A stretch of 64,000 nucleotides of DNA from Maricurvus nonylphenolicus (GCF_042854845.1 NZ_AP031498.1:434001-498000); one strand, 5' to 3'; positions 26,819 to 36,705 are shown, numbered from the stretch's first letter. The notes: generated from the sequence alone by a model not told the origin. Numbers and translations: made by a program.

Positions 26819-27955
26819 ATGTCCAAACGTGATTATTACGACGTCCTGGGTGTTGCCAAGGATGTGTCCGACAAGGATTTGAAAAAAGCCTATCGCCGTG
26901 TGGCGATGAAATACCACCCGGACCGTAACCCTGACGATCAGGAAGCCGAAGAGAAATTCAAAGAGGCCAATGAGGCCTACGAGATTCTGTCGGACGCTGA
27001 AAAACGTGCGGCCTACGATCAGTTTGGTCACGCTGGTGTTGATGGCCAGGGTATGGGCGGCGGCGCTGGTGCCGGTGGCTTTGGTAACTTCAGTGATATT
27101 TTCGGTGATGTCTTCGGTGACATCTTCGGTGGCGGAGGCGGCGGTGGACGCGGCCGCGGTGGTCCGGCTCGTGGCGCAGATCTACGCTACACCCTTGATC
27201 TGAGTCTGGAAGACGCTGTTAAGGGTACCACTGTAAAAATTCGTGTACCTACGCTGGTTAGTTGTGGCACGTGTGATGGTTCCGGTGCAAAACCTGGAAC
27301 ATCCCCACAAACCTGTACCACCTGTGGCGGTGTGGGCCAGGTGCGCATGCAGCAGGGTTTCTTCTCGGTGCAGCAAACCTGTCCAAACTGTCGTGGCAAG
27401 GGAAGCATCATTACCGATCCGTGCCGTGACTGTCACGGCCAAGGCCGCATAGAAGAAACCAAAACCCTGTCGGTAAAAGTACCTGCGGGTGTTGATACCG
27501 GAGACCGCATTCGTCTGGCGGGTGAAGGTGAAGCTGGGGCCGATGGTGGGCCCGCCGGTGATCTCTATGTACAGGTGTCTGTGCAAGAGCATGAGATCTT
27601 CCAGCGCGAAGGTAAAAACCTTTACTGCGAAGTGCCAATCAGTTTTGTCGATGCTGCTTTGGGCGGCGAACTGGATGTGCCGACCCTCGATGGTCGCGTA
27701 AAGCTCAAAGTGCCTAGCGAAACTCAAACCGGCAAACTGTTCCGTTTACGAGGCAAAGGCGTAACGCCTGTGCGCGGTGGCAATACTGGTGATTTGTTGT
27801 GCCGTGTGATTGTCGAGACCCCGGTCAACCTCAGCAACAAACAAAAAGAGCTGTTGCGCGAGTTTCAGGGTACTATGAAGGGCGACAAAAATTCCCCCAA
27901 GCAGGATAGCTGGTTTGAGGGTATGAAGAACTTCTTTGGCGATATGAAAATTTAA
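26819..27955 (+). CDS. dnaJ: Co-chaperone DnaJ (Hsp40)
   Basis: 378 residues. The J domain (1-70) carries the HPD motif in YHPDRNP. A Gly/Phe-rich linker (about 75-115) is followed by a zinc-binding region with four repeats: CGTCDGSG, CTTCGGVG, CPNCRGKG and CRDCHGQG. Two C-terminal substrate-binding domains complete a full type I DnaJ. It delivers unfolded clients to DnaK and stimulates its ATPase. It sits 160 bases downstream of dnaK and 39 bases upstream of dapB. Confidence 0.98.
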   Translation: MSKRDYYDVLGVAKDVSDKDLKKAYRRVAMKYHPDRNPDDQEAEEKFKEANEAYEILSDAEKRAAYDQFGHAGVDGQGMGGGAGAGGFGNFSDIFGDVFGDIFGGGGGGGRGRGGPARGADLRYTLDLSLEDAVKGTTVKIRVPTLVSCGTCDGSGAKPGTSPQTCTTCGGVGQVRMQQGFFSVQQTCPNCRGKGSIITDPCRDCHGQGRIEETKTLSVKVPAGVDTGDRIRLAGEGEAGADGGPAGDLYVQVSVQEHEIFQREGKNLYCEVPISFVDAALGGELDVPTLDGRVKLKVPSETQTGKLFRLRGKGVTPVRGGNTGDLLCRVIVETPVNLSNKQKELLREFQGTMKGDKNSPKQDSWFEGMKNFFGDMKI

Positions 27956-27994
27956 GTTAGCGGCTGAGCCTCTAACGAAGACATGGAAAATTAA

Positions 27995-28801
27995 ATGACC
28001 GTAAGAATCGCAGTGACTGGTGCCGCCGGTCGTATGGGGAAAACCTTAATTGAAGCTGTTGCCCTGGCAGAAGGTGCCGAGCTTACTGCCGCGCTGGAGC
28101 GTCCGGACAGCTCTTTAATTGGTGCTGATGCTGGTGAGCTGGCTGGCCTGGGTAAAAATGGTGTTGCCGTTGCTGGCGACATCAATGATGTGATTGATGA
28201 TTTTGATGTGCTGATCGACTTTACTGCTCCGGTGGCAACGCTTGCGAATGCGGCGGCGTGCGCAGCCAAGGGTAAAAAGATCGTTATCGGCACTACGGGT
28301 TTTACCCCTGAGCAGGAAACTGAGTTGCTGGCGAATCAGCAGCAGACCGCGTTGTGTAAGGCTGCGAATTTCAGTACCGGCGTTAACGTTTGCTTGAAGC
28401 TGTTAAAGCAGGCCGCAGAGACCCTGGGCGATGATTACGATATCGAAATCTACGAAGCGCACCATCGTCACAAGGTCGATGCCCCATCCGGTACTGCGTT
28501 GGCCATGGGTGAAGCTGTTGCTGAAGGCGTTAACCGCAATCTGCGCGAAGTGGCTATCTATGGCCGCGAAGGTCAGACCGGTGCTCGCGAGCGTGAAACC
28601 ATAGGTTTTGCCACGGTGCGTGGTGGTGATGTGGTAGGTGATCACACGGTAATGTTTATGGCTGATGGTGAGCGCGTTGAGATTACCCACAAGGCGTCCA
28701 GCCGTATGTCGTTTGCCCGTGGTGCCGTACGTGCGGCTACCTGGTTGGCAGCTAAAGATTCAGGTTTATTCGATATGCAGGATGTTCTAGCTTTGCGCTA
28801 A
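27995..28801 (+). CDS. dapB: 4-Hydroxy-tetrahydrodipicolinate reductase
   Basis: 268 residues. The N-terminal Rossmann motif GAAGRMGKTLIEA binds NAD(P)H, and the catalytic HHRHKVDAPSGTA lies at about 158-170. DapB reduces the DapA product in the diaminopimelate and lysine pathway. Its position after dnaJ and near carA matches Pseudomonas. A strong terminator follows. Confidence 0.98.
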   Translation: MTVRIAVTGAAGRMGKTLIEAVALAEGAELTAALERPDSSLIGADAGELAGLGKNGVAVAGDINDVIDDFDVLIDFTAPVATLANAAACAAKGKKIVIGTTGFTPEQETELLANQQQTALCKAANFSTGVNVCLKLLKQAAETLGDDYDIEIYEAHHRHKVDAPSGTALAMGEAVAEGVNRNLREVAIYGREGQTGARERETIGFATVRGGDVVGDHTVMFMADGERVEITHKASSRMSFARGAVRAATWLAAKDSGLFDMQDVLALR

Positions 28802-28822
28802 TCCATACCTAAATAGCCTAAG

Positions 28823-28860
28823 AAACCCGCATATTCCGTATGGATGTGCGGGTTTTTTTA
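28823..28860 (+). terminator. Intrinsic terminator of dapB
   Basis: AAACCCGCA (28823-28831) pairs with TGCGGGTTT (28847-28855), with a run of seven T. Confidence 0.9.
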
Positions 28861-29052
28861 TGTTTTTATGGTGGGCCTATGTTGAGTTTGACGCCAAACC
28901 GCTGTGGAAACTATGGCTTGTGGGATCATGGAACTTAGAAGCAATGGTTGTTAAACAAACTCAGGGGTCTATGCTGGAGTGTGAGACCCTGGAGTTCTGC
29001 AGTCTTTGGGAGGCTGTCTGTTATGGCATAGGAAAAGGGCTGGAGAATAATA

Positions 29053-29610
29053 ATGAGAATAACCTCATGGCTCGCAGGGGGGCGTACCCTGGGGCTGTCG
29101 TTGAGTGTATTACTGAGTATCTTGCAGGTGGCCATGGTAGAGGCTCGAGCAGGGGTCGCTGATACTCAGGAAGGCCGCGAAATCATTGGGCACTATATTT
29201 ACTACTTTGCGCGTAATGTTGATTGGCCGGAGACTGTCTTCAAGTCCTCCGGTTCACCATTTTGGGTGTGCATGGTTGGTAAAGAATCTCTGGGGTTGGA
29301 GGTAAGTAAGCGCTTGCAGAAGGGGCGAGTAGGTCGACACAGAATTCGGCTAAAGCACTTCAACCTGGATCAGCTTGGTGGGTTGCGGCAGTGTCAGATA
29401 GTTTTTATTGATGAAACACACGCACATACCATTAAAGAAATTATTAAACCGCTCGATAACCTTCCTATATTGACTGTGAGTGACGCAGAAGGATTTGCCG
29501 CCCAGGGAGGCATGGTTGGCTTTGTTGGGCGCGGAAAGCAGGTAGCCATGCAGTTGAATCGCACGGTCATAGAGCGAGCCCAGTTAAAGCTGGGAGCCTT
29601 ATTACAATAG
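29053..29610 (+). CDS. YfiR-like periplasmic protein (DUF4154), second copy
   Basis: 185 residues. A signal peptide (about 1-33, ending near VEARA) is followed by the family motif IIGHYIYYFARNVDWPE (about 44-60) and the C-terminal RGKQVAMQLNRTVIERAQLKLGALL. Cysteines at 73 and 114 again fit one disulfide pair. It resembles the copy at 5388 in architecture but is quite different in sequence. It precedes, by 129 bases, a membrane chemoreceptor with the same kind of periplasmic domain. The inferred role is a periplasmic modulator of that receptor. A TGGAG lies before the ATG. Confidence 0.75.
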   Translation: MRITSWLAGGRTLGLSLSVLLSILQVAMVEARAGVADTQEGREIIGHYIYYFARNVDWPETVFKSSGSPFWVCMVGKESLGLEVSKRLQKGRVGRHRIRLKHFNLDQLGGLRQCQIVFIDETHAHTIKEIIKPLDNLPILTVSDAEGFAAQGGMVGFVGRGKQVAMQLNRTVIERAQLKLGALLQ

Positions 29611-29739
29611 TAAGGGTGCAAGGTAGCGGAACCTGCAGTGTAAGTATCCATATTCCTGTCGGTGTCAATTGAGTGATGCCAGAAGGTACGCCCGTCAAGG
29701 GTGGCAGCGAATAACAAAAAAACAGTCGGATGAAATGTT

Positions 29740-31284
29740 ATGGGTAGTTTGTCTTTAAAGTGGAAAGTTCTTCTCGGGGTGACGGTAACCAGTATTTTTG
29801 CGGTTATTGTTTCAAGCATCGTCTCTGTAAATATGGAGATCGGGCGGCTTAATCAGGCCATCTCTAAGGATTCGGTCACTTTGGCTCGAATTGTGGGGGG
29901 CAGCACCGCCGGAGCCATGGCCTTTGGGGATAAGGCATCGGCAGGTGATACGCTCAAGACGCTTTCCAACAGTGCCCGTATTGAAGGTGCGGTGATCTAT
30001 GGTGAAAGTGGTCGCCCCTTCGTGTGGTACAAGCGTGGACAGCAGGGTGGTGGTTCCCTGCCAGCAGGCTTCCCCAGTAATGCTGAATCTCAAAAGCTCA
30101 ATGTTGATGATAAATACCTGACTTTGTTCGAGCCTATCAAGGCGGATGGAGCCAAGGTGGGTACCATCTATATGAAGGTCGACCTTAAAGAGCTGGAAGA
30201 GGCGACCAGCAGTGCCGTGTGGAGTTCAGTCGCCACCGTGTTGGTGATCAGTGCCCTGGCAGCGGCTATCTCCTTTGTGATTCAGGCCGGCATCGTTAAG
30301 CCTATCAATGCGGTGGTTGAAGCGCTGAAGGATATTGCCGAGGGTGAGGGGGATCTTACTCGTCGCCTGCCCGTGAATACCGAAGATGAAGTGGGGCAGT
30401 TGTCGCGCTGGTTTAACACCTTTATTGAGAAAGTGCACACAATCATTGGTGACTTCTCGGTGACCTCTACCGATCTGAATGATAATGCCGACAAGCTATC
30501 CGATACCGCCAAGGAAACCGAGCGCGGAGTGGTAAGTCAACAATCCGAAATTCAGCAAGTGGTTACCGCAGTACGAGAAATGGCTGCTGTGGTTGAGGAT
30601 GTTGCCCACAATGTCGCTCAGACCGCAGATAATGCCGAGCAAGCCGACGCTGAAGCTAAGAGCGGTAAGTTGGTGGTTACTGACACCATGGCGCAAATCG
30701 AAAGCCTGGCTACCGATATTAATGAGGCGGCTGAGGTGATTGAGCGTCTGCGTCAGGAGACGGTGAATATCGGTTCGGTACTGGATGTGATTCGCGGTAT
30801 TGCCGAGCAAACCAACCTGCTGGCCTTGAACGCCGCGATTGAGGCGGCACGTGCCGGTGAGCAGGGTCGAGGGTTTGCGGTTGTAGCGGATGAGGTTCGT
30901 ACTCTGGCTTCTCGTACCCAAAGCTCCACCCAGGAAATTCACGAGATGATTGAGCGCCTGCAGTCCGGTGCTCAGGAAGCGGTATCCATGATGGAGAAGG
31001 GCACGGCGCAGGCTAGCGAGTCTGTGGCCAAGGCCGCGGATGCCAGTCGTTCGCTGGAAGCTATTACCGAAGGTGTGAGTTCCATTAAGGATAAGACCAA
31101 CCAGATCGCCAGCGCCTCGGAAGAGCAGAGTGCCGCAACCCGCGAGATGGAGCACAATATGAACAATATTGCCGATGTGGCCCGTCAGACCTCAGAGGGG
31201 TCTGTGGAAATCGCGTCCAGCACTGCGCAGTTGGCTAATATGGCCTCCAGCATGGCGAGCATTGTTCGTCAGTTCAAACTCTAA
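29740..31284 (+). CDS. Methyl-accepting chemotaxis protein with CHASE8-type sensor domain
   Basis: 514 residues. TM1 lies at about 8-30, the periplasmic domain at about 35-155 (with RIVGGSTAGAMAFGDKASA), TM2 at about 162-182 and HAMP at about 183-236, followed by a long cytoplasmic coiled coil. The hairpin tip GIAEQTNLLALNAAIEAARA is the CheA/CheW contact site. There is no C-terminal CheR-tethering pentapeptide. The periplasmic part aligns by eye with that of the GGDEF-EAL sensor at 5981 (the xxxNSVAALMF / GSTAGAMAF block and the following GAV-Y/F strand). The YfiR-like gene upstream makes a sensor-modulator pair likely. The downstream pathway could be flagellar, pilus or a c-di-GMP-linked Wsp-type system. 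Confidence 0.9.
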   Translation: MGSLSLKWKVLLGVTVTSIFAVIVSSIVSVNMEIGRLNQAISKDSVTLARIVGGSTAGAMAFGDKASAGDTLKTLSNSARIEGAVIYGESGRPFVWYKRGQQGGGSLPAGFPSNAESQKLNVDDKYLTLFEPIKADGAKVGTIYMKVDLKELEEATSSAVWSSVATVLVISALAAAISFVIQAGIVKPINAVVEALKDIAEGEGDLTRRLPVNTEDEVGQLSRWFNTFIEKVHTIIGDFSVTSTDLNDNADKLSDTAKETERGVVSQQSEIQQVVTAVREMAAVVEDVAHNVAQTADNAEQADAEAKSGKLVVTDTMAQIESLATDINEAAEVIERLRQETVNIGSVLDVIRGIAEQTNLLALNAAIEAARAGEQGRGFAVVADEVRTLASRTQSSTQEIHEMIERLQSGAQEAVSMMEKGTAQASESVAKAADASRSLEAITEGVSSIKDKTNQIASASEEQSAATREMEHNMNNIADVARQTSEGSVEIASSTAQLANMASSMASIVRQFKL

Positions 31285-31650
31285 GGCCTTATGTCACGTA
31301 GGGTTATGGCAAAAAAAGTGGTGGGTGGCTTGTTTGATTTATGGACAGGCACCCCCTCCTTCCAGTAGAATGCCGCGTTAGATCGAACTTGGCCAAAGCC
31401 GCGACAGCCTACTACACTGATGATGATCAAATTCAGTGGTAGCGAATAGGTAGCGAGTAGAAAAGGTCGTTATAGCGAATTGATAAAAAGCGAGATGGGA
31501 CGTAGTTTTTCATCTCGCTTTTTTGCGACTTGCGACCGGGTAAATTCCAGCAAACTTTCTGAAAAACGTGCCTCGTGCATGCGGTTTCGCTCGGTCTAAA
31601 GATAGAGAATTTTGATTTTTGTTTACATCCGCCACCCTTAGGAGGTTGAC
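31285..31650. other. 366-base intergenic region before carA
   Basis: No supported gene. It holds a hairpin around 31411-31441 (CTACACTGA / TCAGTGGTAG, one bulge), a direct repeat of GGTAGCGA at about 31437-31455, the terminator at 31485-31524, and then about 110 bases of carA leader with AT-rich stretches but no confident promoter. Confidence 0.5.
31485..31524 (+). terminator. Intrinsic terminator upstream of carA
   Basis: AAAAAGCGAGATG (31485-31497) pairs perfectly with CATCTCGCTTTTT (31511-31523). It lies 200 bases after the chemoreceptor stop and may act as its terminator or as an attenuator in a long carA leader. Confidence 0.85.
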
Positions 31651-32787
31651 TTGACTACAGGTGCTCATCGCCCCGCCATTCTGGTTCTTGCAGACGGCAG
31701 CATCTTTCGAGGCACGGCCATTGGTGCCGACGGACAATCCGTCGGTGAAGTGGTCTTTAATACCGCCATTACAGGCTATCAGGAGATCCTGACCGATCCC
31801 TCATACGCCCAACAGATCGTAACCCTGACCTACCCTCACATTGGTAATGTGGGCACTAACAGCGAAGATGAAGAGTGTGATCGCATCTGGGCTAAAGGGT
31901 TGGTGATTCGCGATCTGCCATTACTGTCCAGTAACTTCCGAGATGAGCAGTCTCTGGATCAATACCTGAAGGATCGCAATATCCTCGGTATTGCCGATAT
32001 TGATACCCGTCGTCTGACCCGTATCCTGCGCGATAAGGGAGCGCAGAATGGCTGCATTATGGCCGGTGAGGTTGACGATGCTAAGGCGCTGGAAGCCGCT
32101 AAAGCCTTTGGTGGTTTGAAAGGCCTTGATCTGGCCAAAGAGGTCACCACCCAAGAGACCTATAAGTGGACTCAAGGTAGCTGGCAGCTGGGTAAGGGGC
32201 ACGTTGAGCAAACTGACTTTACATTTAAAGTCGTCGCCTACGATTTCGGTGTGAAGCGCAACATTCTTCGCATGTTGGCCGATCGCGGTTGTGAGCTGAC
32301 CGTTGTGCCTGCTAAGACGCCTGCGTCTGAAGTGCTGGCTATGAATCCGGACGGTGTTTTCCTGTCCAATGGTCCTGGCGATCCCGAGCCGTGCGACTAC
32401 GCTATTGCCGCGATCAAAGAGATCCTGGAAACCGATATTCCGGTATTCGGTATCTGCCTGGGTCACCAGTTGTTGGCGTTGGCCAGTGGCGCGCAGACCG
32501 TAAAAATGAAATTCGGTCATCACGGTGGTAACCACCCGGTACAAAACGTAGACGATGGCACTGTGCTGATTACCAGTCAGAACCACGGTTTTGCTGCTGA
32601 CGAAAGCAGTCTGCCGGACAACCTGCGTGTGACTCACAAATCTTTGTTCGATGGATCTCTGCAGGGTATTCACCGCACCGACAAACCAGCGTTCAGCTTC
32701 CAGGGTCACCCTGAAGCCAGCCCTGGTCCGCACGATGCGGCGCCTTTGTTTGACCACTTCATCGAATTGATGCAAGCCCGTAAATAA
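31651..32787 (+). CDS. carA: Carbamoyl-phosphate synthase small subunit
   Basis: 378 residues from a TTG start placed five bases after a perfect AGGAGG (31640-31645); no ATG fits the conserved N-terminus. The N-terminal half has ILVLADGSIFRGTAIG. The C-terminal glutaminase half holds the nucleophile Cys in FGICLGHQLLALA and the His/Glu pair in FQGHPEASPGP. It hydrolyses glutamine and channels ammonia to CarB for arginine and pyrimidine synthesis. It is co-directional with carB, 34 bases apart. Confidence 0.98.
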   Translation: MTTGAHRPAILVLADGSIFRGTAIGADGQSVGEVVFNTAITGYQEILTDPSYAQQIVTLTYPHIGNVGTNSEDEECDRIWAKGLVIRDLPLLSSNFRDEQSLDQYLKDRNILGIADIDTRRLTRILRDKGAQNGCIMAGEVDDAKALEAAKAFGGLKGLDLAKEVTTQETYKWTQGSWQLGKGHVEQTDFTFKVVAYDFGVKRNILRMLADRGCELTVVPAKTPASEVLAMNPDGVFLSNGPGDPEPCDYAIAAIKEILETDIPVFGICLGHQLLALASGAQTVKMKFGHHGGNHPVQNVDDGTVLITSQNHGFAADESSLPDNLRVTHKSLFDGSLQGIHRTDKPAFSFQGHPEASPGPHDAAPLFDHFIELMQARK

Positions 32788-32821
32788 CTACACAAGCGTA
32801 TAGCGAAAGACAGAGCTAACA

Positions 32822-35800
32822 ATGCCAAAAAGAACAGACATAGAAAGTATTCTTATCCTGGGTGCGGGCCCGATCGTAATCGGCCAGGCCTGTGAATTTG
32901 ACTACTCCGGTGCTCAGGCCTGTAAGGCACTGCGCGAAGAGGGTTACCGGGTCATCCTGGTGAACTCCAACCCGGCAACTATCATGACCGATCCGGCCAT
33001 GGCTGATGCCACTTACATCGAGCCGATCGAGTGGCAAACCGTTGCCAAGATCGTTGAGAAAGAGCGTCCGGATGTTATTTTGCCGACCATGGGTGGCCAG
33101 ACCGCGTTGAACTGTGCGCTGGATCTGCACGATAACGGTGTACTGGAGAAGTACAACGTTGAGCTGATTGGTGCCAACCGTGATGCCATTCATATGGCTG
33201 AAGATCGCAACCTGTTTGATCAGGCCATGAAGCGTATCGGTTTGGAGTGTGCACGCGCTGAAATCGTTCACTCCATGGAAGAAGCCCTGGAAGTGCCGAA
33301 GAAGTTCGGTTTCCCGGTGATTATTCGCCCGTCTTTCACTATGGGTGGTTCCGGTGGCGGTATCGCTTACAACTGGGAAGAGTTTGAAGAGATCTGTAAC
33401 CGTGGTCTGGACCTGTCGCCAACCAACGAGCTGCTGATCGATGAATCTCTGCTGGGTTGGAAAGAGTACGAGATGGAAGTTGTGCGTGATAAAAACGACA
33501 ACTGCATCATCGTGTGTTCGATTGAAAACTTTGACCCCATGGGTGTGCACACCGGTGATTCCATCACTGTGGCGCCAGCACAAACCCTGACCGATAAAGA
33601 ATTACAAATCATGCGTAACGCCTCGCTGGCGGTACTGCGTGAAATCGGCGTAGAAACCGGTGGTTCTAACGTGCAGTTTGCGGTGAACCCGGACAATGGT
33701 CGTTTAGTTGTTATCGAAATGAACCCGCGTGTATCGCGTTCATCTGCACTGGCTTCAAAGGCGACTGGTTTCCCGATTGCCAAAATCGCCGCCAAGCTGG
33801 CCGTGGGTTACACCTTGGATGAGCTGCAGAACGATATTACCGGTGGCGCAACCCCGGCTTCGTTCGAGCCTTCCATTGATTATGTTGTTACCAAGATTCC
33901 TCGCTTCACCTTTGAAAAATTTGGTGATGCCGATGCCCGCCTGACCACCCAGATGAAATCTGTGGGTGAAGTGATGGCGATTGGTCGTAACTTCCAGGAA
34001 TCTCTGCAAAAAGCCCTGCGTGGTTTGGAAGTAGGTTCTGCCGGTTTCGAGCCGATTGTTGATCGGAGTAGCGACGACGCCATGGCGCGTATCCGTCGTG
34101 ATCTTTCCACCCCGGGTGCTGAGCGTATCTGGTATGTGGCCGATGCTTTCCGTGCAGGCATGAGCGTTGATGAAGCGTTTGATGCATCTAAGATTGATCG
34201 TTGGTTCCTGGTGCAAATCAAAGAGCTGATGGATATCGAGGCCTCTCTGGCTTCCAAGCCTTTGACTGACCTGGATGCCGACACACTGTTCCGCTTAAAG
34301 CGTAAAGGCTTCTCCGATAAGCGTTTGAGTGAGCTGCTGGGTGTTAGCGAAAAGACTGTGCGTCATCACCGTCAGAAACTGGATATTCGTCCGGTCTACA
34401 AGCGTGTTGATACCTGTGCGGCAGAATTCTCCACCTCTACGGCTTACATGTACTCAACCTATGAAGAAGAGTGTGAGGCCAACCCAAGTGAGCGTGAAAA
34501 AATTATCGTTCTGGGTGGTGGTCCTAACCGTATTGGTCAGGGTATCGAGTTCGATTACTGCTGTGTGCACGCCGCCCTTGCTGCTCGTGAAGATGGCTTC
34601 GAAGCCATCATGGTGAACTGTAACCCTGAAACGGTTTCCACCGATTACGATACGTCTGATCGCCTGTTCTTCGAGCCGGTAACCCTGGAAGACGTACTGG
34701 AAATTGTTCATAAAGAAAAACCCAAAGGCGTTATCGTTCAGTTCGGTGGTCAAACACCATTGAAGTTGGCCCGTGCCCTGGAAGCTGAAGGTGTGCCTAT
34801 TATTGGTACCTCGCCAGAAGCGATTGACCGTGCTGAAGACCGTGAGCGTTTCCAGCAAATGCTGCACCGTCTGGAATTGAAGCAGCCGTCCAATGCGATT
34901 GTGCGTTCTACTGAAGAAGCAGTGCGTATGGCTGTTGAGGTGGGTTACCCGCTGGTTGTACGTCCATCCTATGTTCTGGGTGGACGCGCCATGGAAATCG
35001 TTTACAAGGAAGAAGAGCTGCGCACCTATATGCGTGAAGCGGTACAGGTATCTGATGATGCACCTGTGCTACTGGATCACTTCCTTAACAATGCGATCGA
35101 AGTTGATCTGGATGCGGTATCTGACGGTAAAGATGTGGTGATCGGTGCGATCATGCAGCACATCGAGCAGTGTGGTGTTCACTCCGGTGACTCAGCATGT
35201 TCTCTGCCGCCTTACTCTCTGCCTGAAGATGTGCAGGATAAAATGCGCGAGCAGGTGAAAAAAATGGCGCTGGAGCTGGGTGTAGTTGGTCTGATGAATA
35301 CCCAGTTGGCTTATCAGGACGGCGAGATCTACGTGATCGAGGTTAACCCTCGCGCCTCGCGTACTGTGCCGTTTGTATCCAAGTGCATTGGTACGTCTCT
35401 GGCGAAAGTGGCGGCACGTTGTCAGGCGGGTAAAACGCTGGCTGAGCAGGGCTTCACCAAAGAGGTGGTGCCTGATTACTACAGTGTTAAAGAATCTGTA
35501 TTCCCGTTTAATAAGTTCCCGGCGGTTGACCCGATTCTCGGTCCAGAGATGAAGTCTACCGGTGAGGTAATGGGTGTCGGTGATACTTTCGCTGAAGCTT
35601 ATTCTAAAGCGCAGTTGGGTGCCGGTGATCGAATTCCTGAATCAGGTACTGCCTTTATCAGTGTTCGCGATAGCGACAAAGATGGTGTGGTTGCCGTAGG
35701 TAAGGAATTGGCAGATCTGGGCTTCAAGCTGGTAGCGACTCGCGGTACAGCTAGTGTGCTGAGCGAAGTTGGTCTGGATGTGACTACCGTTAATAAGGTT

Positions 35801-36040
35801 GCTGAAGGTCGTCCGCACATTGTTGATATGATGAAGAACGGTGAGATTGATATGGTGATCAATACCACCGAAGGCAAGCAGGCCATTAAAGACTCTGCGT
35901 CTATTCGTCGTAGTGCTGAGAATGGCGGTGTTTATTACACCACTACGTTGGCTGCCGCAGAAGCTATTTGCATGGCGCTGCGTTTCGGTAAGGAGCAGGA
36001 TGTGCGTCGTCTGCAGGACTTGCACGGGAGAATTCACTAA
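32822..36040 (+). CDS. carB: Carbamoyl-phosphate synthase large subunit
   Basis: 1072 residues, full length. Two homologous ATP-grasp halves are seen: the first (1 to about 400) opens with ILILGAGPIVIGQACEFDYSG, and the second (about 555-935) opens with IVLGGGPNRIGQGIEFDYC. An oligomerisation region lies between them, and a C-terminal allosteric MGS-like domain (about 940-1072) includes LVATRGTASVL. It makes carbamoyl phosphate from bicarbonate, ammonia and two ATP. Its TAA overlaps the ATG of greA by one base, so greA is translationally coupled. Confidence 0.99.
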   Translation: MPKRTDIESILILGAGPIVIGQACEFDYSGAQACKALREEGYRVILVNSNPATIMTDPAMADATYIEPIEWQTVAKIVEKERPDVILPTMGGQTALNCALDLHDNGVLEKYNVELIGANRDAIHMAEDRNLFDQAMKRIGLECARAEIVHSMEEALEVPKKFGFPVIIRPSFTMGGSGGGIAYNWEEFEEICNRGLDLSPTNELLIDESLLGWKEYEMEVVRDKNDNCIIVCSIENFDPMGVHTGDSITVAPAQTLTDKELQIMRNASLAVLREIGVETGGSNVQFAVNPDNGRLVVIEMNPRVSRSSALASKATGFPIAKIAAKLAVGYTLDELQNDITGGATPASFEPSIDYVVTKIPRFTFEKFGDADARLTTQMKSVGEVMAIGRNFQESLQKALRGLEVGSAGFEPIVDRSSDDAMARIRRDLSTPGAERIWYVADAFRAGMSVDEAFDASKIDRWFLVQIKELMDIEASLASKPLTDLDADTLFRLKRKGFSDKRLSELLGVSEKTVRHHRQKLDIRPVYKRVDTCAAEFSTSTAYMYSTYEEECEANPSEREKIIVLGGGPNRIGQGIEFDYCCVHAALAAREDGFEAIMVNCNPETVSTDYDTSDRLFFEPVTLEDVLEIVHKEKPKGVIVQFGGQTPLKLARALEAEGVPIIGTSPEAIDRAEDRERFQQMLHRLELKQPSNAIVRSTEEAVRMAVEVGYPLVVRPSYVLGGRAMEIVYKEEELRTYMREAVQVSDDAPVLLDHFLNNAIEVDLDAVSDGKDVVIGAIMQHIEQCGVHSGDSACSLPPYSLPEDVQDKMREQVKKMALELGVVGLMNTQLAYQDGEIYVIEVNPRASRTVPFVSKCIGTSLAKVAARCQAGKTLAEQGFTKEVVPDYYSVKESVFPFNKFPAVDPILGPEMKSTGEVMGVGDTFAEAYSKAQLGAGDRIPESGTAFISVRDSDKDGVVAVGKELADLGFKLVATRGTASVLSEVGLDVTTVNKVAEGRPHIVDMMKNGEIDMVINTTEGKQAIKDSASIRRSAENGGVYYTTTLAAAEAICMALRFGKEQDVRRLQDLHGRIH

Positions 36041-36516
36041 TGAATAAATTTCCAATGACTGTTGCCGGTGCGGAAAAGCTTCGCGAGGAGCTGGATGATC
36101 TGAAAAAGGTTCAGCGTCCACGTATCGTGCAGGCCATTGCCGAGGCTCGTGAGCACGGTGATCTAAAGGAAAACGCTGAATACCATGCTGCCCGTGAGCA
36201 GCAGGGTTTCTGCGAAGGTCGTATTCAGGAAATTGAAGGTAAGCTGAGCAATGCCCAGATCATTGATGTGACGACAATTCCGGAAGGTGAGAAGGTGATC
36301 TTCGGCTCTACCGTGATGATCATCAATGTCGACACCGATGAGGAAGTGACCTACAAGATTGTGGGTGATGATGAGGCTGACGTGAAGAACAATATGATCT
36401 CTGTTAGCTCGCCAATCGCGCGTGCGCTGATCGGCAAGTCTATTGGTGATGAGGTGGCTGTAACTACGCCTGGTGGTGAGGTTGCCTACGAAATTGATGA
36501 TGTGAAATACGTCTAA
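36040..36516 (+). CDS. greA: Transcription elongation factor GreA
   Basis: 158 residues. The N-terminal antiparallel coiled coil includes KLREELDDLKKVQRPRIV and the acidic tip region AREHGDLKENAEYHAAREQQ (about 42-62). The C-terminal FKBP-like domain is intact, with VSSPIARALIGKSIGDEV. GreA stimulates RNA cleavage by backtracked RNA polymerase. The start overlaps the carB stop (TAATG). A perfect terminator follows. Confidence 0.98.
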   Translation: MNKFPMTVAGAEKLREELDDLKKVQRPRIVQAIAEAREHGDLKENAEYHAAREQQGFCEGRIQEIEGKLSNAQIIDVTTIPEGEKVIFGSTVMIINVDTDEEVTYKIVGDDEADVKNNMISVSSPIARALIGKSIGDEVAVTTPGGEVAYEIDDVKYV

Positions 36517-36536
36517 GGCGTAATGGCATTATCGAG

Positions 36537-36563
36537 AAAAAGGCAGCTTCGGCTGCCTTTTTT
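36537..36563 (+). terminator. Intrinsic terminator of the carAB-greA unit
   Basis: AAAAAGGCAGC (36537-36547), TTCG tetraloop, GCTGCCTTTTT, then further T. Confidence 0.92.
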
Positions 36564-36705
36564 CTTTTGAGCGCTTTCGACAAGTTCAATTGAGTGCATT
36601 CAACATTCCGCCGGGCGTCGAAACAGCGCATAGTAGGTGTCCAGTAATATTAAGTAATGACCGCAAGGCGACAGGCCTGAGCGGCGAGTTCCTGAGGAGA
36701 GATTG

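Noticed and set aside
28860..29162. Short plus-strand frame between dapB and the second YfiR-like gene
   Set aside because: It starts inside the T run of the dapB terminator, has no ribosome site and overlaps the well-supported YfiR-like gene in another frame.
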